Part shown: piece after piece, positions 34,487 to 41,703 of the stretch
Layout of the letters: each line of letters starts with the position of its first letter
Position numbering within the stretch: the stretch's first letter is position 1
Assembly: GCA_003244245.1 (NCBI GenBank)
Contig: QHBY01000308.1
Span: 3,374 to 46,198 of the forward strand
Direction of reading: 5' to 3'
Length of the DNA: 42,825 nt
Origin: Pseudonocardiales bacterium
GTDB lineage: Bacteria; Actinomycetota; Actinomycetes; Mycobacteriales; Pseudonocardiaceae
The notes under the pieces: model-generated
The model's input: the letters and a program-made list of their open reading frames with translations, nothing else
What the model was told of the DNA's origin: nothing
Database searches by the model: none
Position numbers and translations under genes: made by a program

Positions 34487-35000
34487 ATGGATACCCCCTC
34501 CGTGGAGGAGTTCCTAGCCCAGCGGCCCCGGCTGTTCCGCCTGGCCTACCGGATGCTGGGGGAGGCGGGCGAGGCGGAGGATGTTGTCCAGGATGAATAT
34601 CTGCGTTGGGCCGGCGCCGTCCGTGCCGAGATCGCCTACCCGTCCGCGTGGCTGACCAAGGTGGTCACCAACCTCTGCTTGAGCCGGCTGACCTCGGCGC
34701 GGGCCCGGCGGGAGAACTACGTCGGTCCCTGGCTGCCGGAGCCGGTGCTGACCGCCGATGGTGCGCTGGGGCCGCTGGAGACCGTGGAGCAGCGCGATTC
34801 GGTGTCCCTTGCGCTGCTGAGGCTCATGGAGCAGCTCACCCCTACCGAGAGGGCAGTTTTCGTACTGCGGGAGGCGTTGCCTACAACCATCGGCAGATCG
34901 CCGAGTTTCTCGACGTCTCGGAGGCCAACTCCCGGCAGCTTCATGACCGGGCCCGGCAGCGCCTCGGGCCGGGGCCACCTGGCGCCCGACCGGGCGATCG
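34487..35000 (+). pseudogene. ECF RNA polymerase sigma factor, frameshifted and truncated
   Basis: Sigma region 2 (FRLAYRMLGEAGEAEDVVQD, YPSAWLTKVVTNLCLSRL) and the start of region 4 (LTPTERAVFVLREA) are in one frame. A base lost near 34877 moves the rest (YNHRQIAEFLDVSEANSRQL, HDRARQRLG) to another. The SnoaL-like C-terminal domain usual in this ECF41/SigJ-like type is absent. 35000-35281 holds only short unassigned coding-like pieces. The first frame stays open into the reductase gene, giving a misleading 575-codon fusion. Confidence 0.78.
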
Positions 35001-35281
35001 GCACCATCGGCTTCGAGCAGTACCTCGGCGAGCAGCTGGCCGCGGGCACGGTGCCCTACGACGACGCCATCCGCGACATCGGCGGCTCCTCCGACGATGC
35101 GCGAACAGCTCGTGCAACGCGACACCCGAGAACTACTCGAAACACATCCCTGTCGCCCCTCACGGTGCCCGCCGCCGCATGGCAAGACATCGAGCGGGTA
35201 TGTAACAGGATCGCCATGCGGTCGCCGTGCGTCGACCGAGGCAGGGTAGGGCTGGTACGTGACGACGGAGAGGCAGACACG

Positions 35282-36214
35282 ATGAGCAGGGCCTACGGCT
35301 ACACCTCTTACGGCGGTCCCGAGACCGAGACCTGGTTCGACCGGGCTGAGCCGGCGCCGGGTCCAAGCGAGCTGGTGATCAAGGTCAAGGCTGTCGGGGT
35401 CAACCCGGCCGACCACAAGATCCGCAGCGGTGCGATGGCCAACCCGCAGGCCACCCCGCACTTTCCCCTGGTGCTGGGCGTCGAGGCGGCCGGTGTCGTG
35501 GTGGCGGTCGGCTCCGACATCGAAGGATTCGCCGAGGGCGATGAAGTGCTGGGCAAGACCGCGCCGGGGCACGGCAGCTACGCTGAGCACGCGGTGCTGC
35601 TCGCCGAGGGCACCATCCACAAGCCCCCGCAGATCAGTTTCGTGCAGGCAGCCGCGCTGCCGGTGGCCGGTGGGACCGCCTGGGACGTGCTGGAGAAACT
35701 CGGCGTCGCCGAGGGTGACACGCTGCTGATCAACGGCGTCGGCGGTGGTGTCGGTGTGATGGCCGCACAGCTGGCACGCAACCGCGGCGCGGCAGTCTTC
35801 GGGGTGGGCAGCGAGACCAAGCGGCCGATGGTGGAGAGTCTCGGAGCCATCCTGGTGCCCTACGACCGTGGCGACGTCGTCGAGCAGATGCGGCAAGTGC
35901 TGCCCGGCGGCGTTGACGCCATCCTCGACGTGGTCGGCGGCGAACCGATGCGCCACGTCGCCATCCTGATCACCAACCCGGCCCGGATCGTGTCGACCGC
36001 AGACCCCAGCGTCGCGGAGCTGGGAGGCAGCTACCTGTCGTCCAGCGCGGCGGGCTTCCCCGCCGTCGCCAACCTGGTGGCCGCGGGCAAAGTAGATCCC
36101 AAGGTGCTCCAGACCTACCCCTTCGACGAAGCGCCACAGGCACTGCGAGCGGTCGAGTCCGGTCACGCGCTCGGCAAGATCGTGATCGACCTGGAGCAGA
36201 CCACCGAGGTGTGA
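35282..36214 (+). CDS. NADP-dependent quinone-oxidoreductase-like medium-chain reductase
   Basis: The 310-aa protein starts at ATG 35282 (MSRAYGYTSYGGPETETW). It has the MDR N-terminal GroES-like domain (VKAVGVNPADHKIRSG; VLGVEAAGVVVAVGSDIEGF), QAAALPVAGGTAWDVLEKLG, and the nucleotide-binding INGVGGGVGVMAAQLARNRG. No catalytic zinc cysteines are present, as in the QOR/zeta-crystallin branch. The substrate is unknown, probably quinones or enones. It is convergent with a TetR regulator (5-bp gap). Confidence 0.92.
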   Translation: MSRAYGYTSYGGPETETWFDRAEPAPGPSELVIKVKAVGVNPADHKIRSGAMANPQATPHFPLVLGVEAAGVVVAVGSDIEGFAEGDEVLGKTAPGHGSYAEHAVLLAEGTIHKPPQISFVQAAALPVAGGTAWDVLEKLGVAEGDTLLINGVGGGVGVMAAQLARNRGAAVFGVGSETKRPMVESLGAILVPYDRGDVVEQMRQVLPGGVDAILDVVGGEPMRHVAILITNPARIVSTADPSVAELGGSYLSSSAAGFPAVANLVAAGKVDPKVLQTYPFDEAPQALRAVESGHALGKIVIDLEQTTEV

Positions 36215-36219
36215 CCGGA

Positions 36220-36822
36220 TCAGCCGGCGGGAGACTCGCTGGTGAGGTTGCTTAGGTGCTGGTGCACGGCGGCGGTGGTCCGGTCTACGTCACCGGTGGC
36301 GAGGAGATCAAGCAGGCTTCCGCGCAGCACGGCGAGGATCAGTGTTCGTTGCGCGATGCCGGCCAGGCTGTCGCGCTCGGCGGCTGGCTGAGCCTCGGCC
36401 AGGACGGCGAGCCAGTCTTCGACGGTTGAGCGGGCGAAGCCGGCCCAGGGTCCGTCGGGATTGACCAGGCTGCGGGCGTACCCCTCGACCCACAGGTTGA
36501 GCAGCGCGCGGTGGTTCCCGGCGGCGAGCCACGCCCAAATCTCGGCGGCCGCTTCGGCCAAGCTGGCACTATCGCGGTCCCGCAGGTGGCCTAGCAGGTC
36601 CAGCTCGTTGGTTCGGGCGCGAGCGAGCAGCGCTCGGACGAGCCCGTTCTTGCTGCCGAACAGGTACAGCAGTACCCGAGGGCTCGAGCCCACCGCGGCG
36701 GCCAGCGGCCGCAGCGACAGGTCGCCGAGACCGTTGTCGAGGGCGTATCGGTAGGCCAACTCCAGCAACTCCGTGTGCCGCGCCGAAGGCGGTCTGGAAT
36801 GGGCTGTGGCTTCGCGACTCAC
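36220..36822 (-). CDS. TetR-family regulator
   Basis: The 200-aa protein has an N-terminal HTH (HTELLELAYRYALDNGLGDLSLRPLAAAVGSSPRVLLYLFGSK, about residues 16-58) and a helical ligand domain with AEIWAWLAAGNHRALLNLWVEGYARSL. A 20-bp dyad 17 bp upstream of the start suggests autorepression. The convergent reductase is a possible but unproven target. Confidence 0.9.
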   Translation of the reverse strand: MSREATAHSRPPSARHTELLELAYRYALDNGLGDLSLRPLAAAVGSSPRVLLYLFGSKNGLVRALLARARTNELDLLGHLRDRDSASLAEAAAEIWAWLAAGNHRALLNLWVEGYARSLVNPDGPWAGFARSTVEDWLAVLAEAQPAAERDSLAGIAQRTLILAVLRGSLLDLLATGDVDRTTAAVHQHLSNLTSESPAG

Positions 36823-36838
36823 TTCGATAGTCTGACGT

Positions 36839-36858
36839 ACTGAAACACTCGTGTCAGT
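36839..36858. promoter_or_regulatory. TetR operator dyad
   Basis: ACTGAAACACTCGTGTCAGT: the arms ACTGAnAC and GTnTCAGT form an imperfect 20-bp palindrome just upstream of the TetR gene start at 36822. Confidence 0.5.
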
Positions 36859-36887
36859 ACCGCTGGTTCAAGACTGCAGGAGACGTC

Positions 36888-37346
36888 ATGGATAGCAGGA
36901 AGGACAGCCGGGTGCGGACCCGCCCGCTGGGGCAGCCGGGTGATTTTGGGCTGGGTGGTGATGGCGCACGGAGAGATCTACGCCGCTGAGTTCGGGTGGG
37001 ACGCCACGTTCGAGGCGCTCGTCGCGCGGATCGTCGCGGACTATGCCGCCGACCACGACCCCGTTCGCGAGGCGGCCTGGATCGCCGAGGTCGACGGACG
37101 GCGCATCGGGTGCGTCTTCTGCGTCGCCGCCGACGACCAGGCCGGCGTGAACAGCGCGACTGCAAAGCTGCGAGTCCTGCTGGTGCGCCCCGATGGGCGC
37201 GGCCTCCGCCTGGGTGGACGGCTCGTCGACAAGGGTTTACCTTGATCGAGGAGGAGCCGCATCACAGCTTCGGCGTCGACCTGATCGGCCAGACCTACGA
37301 GTTGGACCTGACCAGCTATGTCCTCGCTGGAACCCGGGCAACTTGA
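36888..37346 (+). pseudogene. GNAT (MarR-GNAT type) remnant with deletion
   Basis: From 36888 a short piece (RTRPLGQPGD) leads, after a frame change near 36935, to LGWVVMAHGEIYAAEFGWDA, TFEALVARIVADYA and LLVRPDGRGLRLGGRLVD. The expected helix and strand (about 35 residues) are missing. The sequence resumes as GFTLIEEEPHHSFGVDLIGQ and TYELDLTS in another frame to 37346. This is the acetyltransferase half of an actinobacterial MarR-GNAT fusion; the MarR half is absent. Confidence 0.7.
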
Positions 37347-37357
37347 TCTTCGTTTAG

Positions 37358-37492
37358 GTCAACCCCATTGGTACGGAGATCATCGATGAGCCGGCCGAAA
37401 TCGTGCAACACAACTACTGGCGTGACGCTGCCTGGCATCGCGCTGTACGACGGGACGACTTTGCCACCGAACAACACCTCCGGCGCCTCTAA
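37358..37492 (+). pseudogene. C-terminal fragment of a DUF6879-like protein
   Basis: The frame reads [20 protein letters not shown], then [18 protein letters not shown] and a stop, like the end of DUF6879 proteins that usually accompany Scr1-type XRE regulators. An XRE fragment follows at once. The upstream part is missing. Confidence 0.45.
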
Positions 37493-37793
37493 CGTCCTTG
37501 AGGCGCGCAACGCGCTAGGCAAACGACTCCGCGAGCTACGTCAACAGTTCAACGTGAGCGGTCGGCAACTCGCGGAGTCTTTGTCATGGCCGCATTCCAA
37601 GGTGTCCAAACTTGAGAACGCCCGCAGACGCCAACCGATAAGGGCATACGGGTGGTGGTCGTCGACATCACCGAACGAGCGGCCATCGTGTCGGGCTGGA
37701 CACCGAACAGTCCGCGCTACTACCTGCAACAGGCGCTCAGTCTCGGTTGGACGACGCCACCGGCCCGCTGCATCCATGCGCCGCCGACGGTGA
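37491..37793 (+). pseudogene. XRE-family HTH fragment
   Basis: [20 protein letters not shown] and [20 protein letters not shown] form a normal XRE helix-turn-helix of the Scr1/DUF5753 type. After ENARRRQP the frame loses protein-like composition. No start codon is obvious at the 5' end. With the adjacent DUF6879-like piece it is the relic of one regulatory pair. Confidence 0.55.
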
Positions 37794-37817
37794 CGGGACA
37801 GTGCCAGGGAGAACGTC

Positions 37818-38510
37818 ATGCTGAAGGTTTTCGCCGACCTGTCCACGCCGCTGTTAGCCGATGCCTGTGTCCGCAGCGACGTGCCGCTGCGCGCTGCGGC
37901 GCCGGGCATCGGCGCGGTCGTTCCCGGACACCGGATCGCGGGACGCGCGTTGCCGGCACGGCACTACGGCAGCGTGGACGTGTTCCTTGAGGCGTTTCGC
38001 CGGGCCGAACAGGGCGACGTGCTGGTCGTCGACAACGGCGGGCGGCCGGACGAGGCTTGTGTCGGGGACCTGGCGGTGCTGGAGGCCGAGGCGGCAGGGT
38101 TGGCGGGCCTGGTGGTGTGGGGGCTGCACCGCGACACGGCGGAGCTGGCAGAGATCGGCCTTCCGGTGTTCAGCTATGGCAGCTACCCGTCCGGCCCAGT
38201 GCGGCTGGATGAGCGCGAGCCCCAGGCGCTGGCCAACGCGCGGTTCGGGACGCACCTGGTGAGCGACGACGACATCGTCTTCGGCGACGACGACGGCGTG
38301 TTGTTCGTCGCCGCTGAGTGTGCCGGGGAGGTGCTGGCGACGGCGCACCGGATCTGGCAGACCGAACGCGAACAGGCCTGCAGGATCCGGGCGGGTGAGA
38401 CGCTGCGCCAGCAGACGGCCTTCGACGACTACCTGACCCGGCGCGCCGCCGCTCCGTCGTACACCTTCCGAAGGCATCTTCGGCGGATCGGCGGGGCCAT
38501 CGAGGAGTAG
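37818..38510 (+). CDS. RraA-like family protein
   Basis: The 230-aa protein starts at ATG 37818 with a GGGAGAACGTC upstream site. The RraA/demethylmenaquinone-methyltransferase-like fold shows [67 protein letters not shown], and [16 protein letters not shown]. The family includes RNase E regulators and metal-dependent aldolases of 4-hydroxy-4-methyl-2-oxoglutarate type. The Arg/Asp pair (HRD) typical of the aldolases is present. An aldolase or lyase role is more likely than RNase inhibition, given about 45 extra C-terminal residues. Confidence 0.85.
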   Translation: MLKVFADLSTPLLADACVRSDVPLRAAAPGIGAVVPGHRIAGRALPARHYGSVDVFLEAFRRAEQGDVLVVDNGGRPDEACVGDLAVLEAEAAGLAGLVVWGLHRDTAELAEIGLPVFSYGSYPSGPVRLDEREPQALANARFGTHLVSDDDIVFGDDDGVLFVAAECAGEVLATAHRIWQTEREQACRIRAGETLRQQTAFDDYLTRRAAAPSYTFRRHLRRIGGAIEE

Positions 38511-38672
38511 CTGAGTCCTGCCGAAGCGCCGGTATGGGGGCGGCACCGAGGAACCCCTGCCATTTCTGCGTCTCAGATGCAGCCGCGGGATGAGATCAAC
38601 GATACCCTGCCGCCACGAAGTTCAGCGCCTCGCGGGCCACTCCAGCGAGCTACAGCCACAGTGACGATCGTA

Positions 38673-38687
38673 GCCGTGCCGCACGGC
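38673..38687. terminator. Small hairpin between convergent genes
   Basis: GCCGTG-CCG-CACGGC forms a 6-bp GC-rich stem between the RraA-like gene and the thioredoxin gene, 5 bp from the latter's stop. It may serve as a terminator. The rest of 38511-38691 shows no gene. Confidence 0.35.
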
Positions 38688-38691
38688 CCCC

Positions 38692-39018
38692 TCAGCCGTG
38701 CAGGTGCGGCTCCAGCTCATGCATGATCGCGGTTCGCGGCCTAGCGCCGACGACCTGGGCCACCACCTCGCCGGCGACGAACAGTGCCAGCGTCGGCATG
38801 CTCCTGACCTGATAGTTCCGGGTGGTCACGGGGTTGTCATCGACGTCGATCGACACGACGCGCAGCCGTGCGGCCTCGTCGCTGGCGATTTGCTCGAGGA
38901 CCGGCGCGACCATCCGGCACGGGGCGCACCACGCTGCGGTGAAGTCGACGAGCACTGGAGTCGCACTGGCGAGGACGTCGTCGGCGAACGCAGCGTCGGT
39001 GGTGGTGGCGAGAGACAT
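38692..39018 (-). CDS. trxA: Thioredoxin
   Basis: The 108-aa protein has the active site WCAPCR in LVDFTAAWCAPCRMVAPVLEQIA, cis-Pro in VRSMPTLALFVAGE, and the conserved DVDDNPVTTRNYQV strand. It is a single-domain cytoplasmic disulfide reductase. It lies 27 bp after the HxlR regulator gene and is probably its target, consistent with redox control. Confidence 0.95.
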   Translation of the reverse strand: MSLATTTDAAFADDVLASATPVLVDFTAAWCAPCRMVAPVLEQIASDEAARLRVVSIDVDDNPVTTRNYQVRSMPTLALFVAGEVVAQVVGARPRTAIMHELEPHLHG

Positions 39019-39045
39019 GTTTTCTCCTGGTTTCGGTATCGGGGG

Positions 39046-39468
39046 CTAGCGATTGACTTGCGCGATGAGACGTTCCTGCGGACCGGTCTGCTCGCCGCAT
39101 TCACACACCAGCCGGGCGGTTACCCGGCCGCCGCAGCCGCTGTGGCGGTAGACGACCTCGGAAACCCCTGCGCGGGGAAGGTGGCGTTCGGCCCAATCCG
39201 AGATGGCTGACAGCACAGGTAGCAGGTCGTAGCCGGCGTCGGTCAGGGTGTACTCGAGTCGGGCCCGGCTGCGGGGAACCTGGTAGCGCCTGGTGGCGAG
39301 GATGCCTGCAGCGGTCAGGCGGTGGAGGCGATCGGAGACAACCGCGCGGGGCGCCCCTGTCGCGGCCTGCACTTCGTCGAAGCGACGCAGCCCCAGGGCT
39401 ACTTCGCGAACGATGAGCAGCGCCCAGCGCTCGCCGATCACGGCAAGCGCCTCCGCGAGACCTATCAC
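39046..39468 (-). CDS. HxlR-family regulator
   Basis: The 140-aa protein is read from GTG 39468. The HxlR winged helix is typical: LAVIGERWALLIVREVALGLRRFDEVQAATGAPRAVVSDRLHRL, then the wing YTLTDAGYDLLPVLSAISDWAERH. A Cys cluster near the C-terminus (HSGCGG, CECGEQ) could bind metal or sense thiol oxidation. A 24-bp dyad abuts the start codon. It is probably cotranscribed with thioredoxin. Confidence 0.9.
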   Translation of the reverse strand: MIGLAEALAVIGERWALLIVREVALGLRRFDEVQAATGAPRAVVSDRLHRLTAAGILATRRYQVPRSRARLEYTLTDAGYDLLPVLSAISDWAERHLPRAGVSEVVYRHSGCGGRVTARLVCECGEQTGPQERLIAQVNR

Positions 39469-39492
39469 AGTACTAAGTCTAGACTATGTACT
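39469..39492. promoter_or_regulatory. HxlR operator dyad
   Basis: AGTACTAAGTCTAGACTATGTACT: arms AGTAC/GTACT around a perfect AGTCTAGACT core. It directly precedes the HxlR start and overlaps the last codons and stop of the upstream TetR gene. Confidence 0.65.
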
Positions 39493-40089
39493 CAGATCAT
39501 GCGACGGTGCCACTGGCTGTCGGTTCGTGAGCGCGAGGGCTGCGGAGGACAGGCCGTCGGCCAGGTCGGCGAGAACGCGGTGTTCGTCGCGCAGCCAGTG
39601 GACGATCTGTTCGGCGGCGAGGCCCGCCAGGAGCAGGTCGGCGCGAAGGTCGGGTTCAGGGGCTCGGGCCTCATGCAGGAGGTAGCGGCAGTGCTGGCGC
39701 CAGAAGGCGTGCGCGCCGGTGCGCAGCCGCGCTCCGGGGGTGGCGGTTTCGGAGAGCAGGACCAGGTCGAGCTGGGTGGCGACCAGGTCGAGGTAGTGCG
39801 CAACGAAGGCGGCGAGCCGGGTTGCGGGTGGTGCACCGGGTCCCAGCGGCGGTGCCCCGGTGAGGATGCGCTGTTGCAGCTCGCGTTCGCGTTCGTCTAT
39901 CAGGGCGACAGCCAGGCCACCTTTATCGCCGAAGCGCCGGTACAGCGTCCCCTTGCCGACGCCGGCCTCGGCGGCGACATCGTCCATGGTCACTCCGGCT
40001 ACCCCTCGCGCTGCGAACAGGCGCTCCGCGGCGGCGAGCACGCGCAGCCGGTTGCGGGCCGCATCGGCACGTTCCGGTACCACCTCCAT
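39484..40089 (-). CDS. TetR/AcrR-family regulator
   Basis: The 201-aa protein is read from ATG 40089 (MEVVPERADAARNRLRVL). Upstream in-frame ATGs (40191, 40260) would place the operator palindromes inside the gene and add residues not typical of the family. The HTH is LAAAERLFAARGVAGVTMDDVAAEAGVGKGTLYRRFGDK. The C-terminal helices are like those of TetR_C_33-type proteins. It is divergent from the rhodanese gene with two palindromes between, so it probably represses both itself and the rhodanese. Confidence 0.9.
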   Translation of the reverse strand: MEVVPERADAARNRLRVLAAAERLFAARGVAGVTMDDVAAEAGVGKGTLYRRFGDKGGLAVALIDERERELQQRILTGAPPLGPGAPPATRLAAFVAHYLDLVATQLDLVLLSETATPGARLRTGAHAFWRQHCRYLLHEARAPEPDLRADLLLAGLAAEQIVHWLRDEHRVLADLADGLSSAALALTNRQPVAPSHDLST

Positions 40090-40160
40090 CCCCAGGATCG
40101 GCAGCTCAATCCGGCAAGCACCGCGGACGCCGGCGTCTCCGACGGCACCCGTTGACGAAA

Positions 40161-40209
40161 CGGACTTCGGTCCGCTACCGTGCAGAGACATGAAACGGAC
40201 TATAGTCCG
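40161..40209. promoter_or_regulatory. Two TetR operators between divergent TetR and rhodanese genes
   Basis: CGGACTTCGGTCCG (40161-40174) and CGGACTATAGTCCG (40196-40209, perfect) share the context GAAACGGACT and have centres 35 bp apart. They lie in the 202-bp divergent intergenic region. Confidence 0.7.
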
Positions 40210-40291
40210 GATAGTCTGACGAGGAGAAGCCCGGGGTGCCGCCGGTTTCGCCTCGTCCAACCCACCTATCTCATCTCAGGAGGTTTCTGAC

Positions 40292-40633
40292 ATGACGCGC
40301 ACCATCTCCCGTGACGACCTGAAGACCGGTCTCGACGCCGGAACCATCACCGCCGTCGACGCGCTGCCCGAGTCCTACTACAGCCAGCAGCATCTCCCCG
40401 GCGCCGTCAACCTCATCGCCGCCGACGTCGAGGATCGCGCCGGCGAACTGCTGCCGGACAAGACCGCCGCGATCGTCACCTATTGCTCCAACCCGGCTTG
40501 CCAGAACAGCACGCAGGTCGCCGGGAAGCTCGAACGGCTCGGGTACATCGACGTACGGAAGTACACCGACGGCATCGAGGACTGGGTCGGCGCCGGGCTG
40601 TCCACCGAGAGCGGGGTAACCACTGCCCGCTGA
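40292..40633 (+). CDS. Rhodanese-like sulfurtransferase
   Basis: The 113-aa single-domain protein starts at ATG 40292 behind AGGAGG. The active-site loop is YCSNPACQNS (catalytic Cys in YCSN), with VDALPESYYSQQHLPGAVNL and YTDGIEDWVGAGLS as fold markers. Single-domain rhodaneses transfer sulfane sulfur. It is the probable main target of the divergent TetR regulator. Confidence 0.92.
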   Translation: MTRTISRDDLKTGLDAGTITAVDALPESYYSQQHLPGAVNLIAADVEDRAGELLPDKTAAIVTYCSNPACQNSTQVAGKLERLGYIDVRKYTDGIEDWVGAGLSTESGVTTAR

Positions 40634-40666
40634 GTCACGATGGCCGGTCAGCGGAGCCGGCCGCGC

Positions 40667-40984
40667 TCAGTCCAAGGCCAGGACGGTCAGCAGCGCGGCA
40701 CTGACGGCTTGCATCTCGGAGCCGTTCAGCCGGCCAGCGAACTCACCGAGGCGCGTCTGCGGGTCGATCACGGTCAGCTGCTCGACCATCACGCGGGTTT
40801 TCGTGCCATCGATCTCGACCTCGGGGCGAAACGATGCCGCCCGCCGTCCGGTCGAGGTCGGCGCGACGATCCACGTGGAGAGCGGGAGATCGTCGGACTG
40901 GAGCACTACCGCGTAGCGGGCGCCGGCTTGTTCGTGGCCGCGGACGTCCCGGGATGCTTTCAGTCGGTACAGGTCACCACGCAC
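40667..40984 (-). CDS. MazF-type toxin, second module
   Basis: The 105-aa protein is read from GTG 40984 (VRGDLYRLKA), overlapping the antitoxin gene by 11 bp. MazF features are VRGDLYR, GARYAVVLQSDDLPLSTWIVAPTSTG, VEIDGTKTRVMVEQLTVID, and LGEFAGRLNGSEMQAVSAAL. It is a predicted mRNA endoribonuclease distinct in sequence from the toxin at 32874-33170. Confidence 0.88.
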   Translation of the reverse strand: MRGDLYRLKASRDVRGHEQAGARYAVVLQSDDLPLSTWIVAPTSTGRRAASFRPEVEIDGTKTRVMVEQLTVIDPQTRLGEFAGRLNGSEMQAVSAALLTVLALD

Positions 40985-41204
40985 GGATGGTGTCCATCTC
41001 CGCGGCCAACCCCCGCGATGCGGCGACATCGTCGGGGTCGTTGCGCAGATCCTCCGCCTCGGCCCGCAGCCGCGCCCGTCGATGGGCGCGTTCGGCCTCC
41101 AAGATTGCGGCACGCGCTGCCTCCGAGCGGGATTGCCCGTCCCGGGTCAGATACTCGAGGGCCTGCTCAACCTCGGAGTCAGTGCGGATCGTAAGCGAAG
41201 ACAT
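40974..41204 (-). CDS. RHH antitoxin, second MazF-type module
   Basis: The 76-aa protein starts at ATG 41204 (MSSLTIRTDSEVEQALEYL). The longer frame upstream is not protein-like. RHH: SLTIRTDSEVEQALEYLTRDGQSRSEAARAAI, then a charged tail EAEDLRNDPDDVAASRGLAAEM. An AT-containing TACAnACTGTAnTACA segment just upstream (41206-41222) may be its operator. Confidence 0.85.
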   Translation of the reverse strand: MSSLTIRTDSEVEQALEYLTRDGQSRSEAARAAILEAERAHRRARLRAEAEDLRNDPDDVAASRGLAAEMDTIRAW

Positions 41205-41703
41205 GCTACAAACTGTACTACAGGCGGCCGAGGACGACTTGATCCAGCTCGGAGACCGTGGCCTCCAGCTGGATCCCGGTGAGCAGTCGTGCGACCGTGC
41301 TGCTGCTGTGAAGTCCCCAGCGGTCGTTCGGCTACCGGACGGCGATTGCTGGGGCGATGCGTGCGGAGCCGATTCCTCGGGTGGGCTTTCCGAGGCGGAA
41401 TCGCACGGATCCAGCGCCACGCAATGTCCGCATCGGCGATCGCTAAGACGCAGGACCTCAGCACCGCGCAGTGTCGACAGCAACGTCAGCCTGGCGACCG
41501 TCCGATCCCGCCAGGTGCGGTGCGGGCTCCTCCCCGTCCACCTACGGGGCAGCCGCCGAGGCTCGCTCACTCGCAGTCGAGACCGCGCCTCGTGCTCAGC
41601 CACGTGCGCTAGCAGCTCGCTGCACTCGCCGGGCGGGCTGCCGTCCGCGCCGCCCGGCCACGCGCGTACCGGTTTGCGGGGCGGCGCCGACGGATCGCGG
41701 GAG
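41205..41703. other. Stretch without an identifiable gene
   Basis: These 499 bp between the antitoxin promoter and the ilvD stop have no convincing gene. Short protein-like pieces on the minus strand (ELLAHVAEHEARSRL near 41590; ARLLTGIQLEATVSELDQVV near 41235-41300) lie in different frames and may be remains of a decayed gene. Confidence 0.4.

Noticed and set aside
34514-36166. 550-codon open frame opposite the sigma factor and reductase
   Set aside because: High-GC antisense shadow, His/Arg/Gly-rich, with no motif; the opposite strand carries recognised families.
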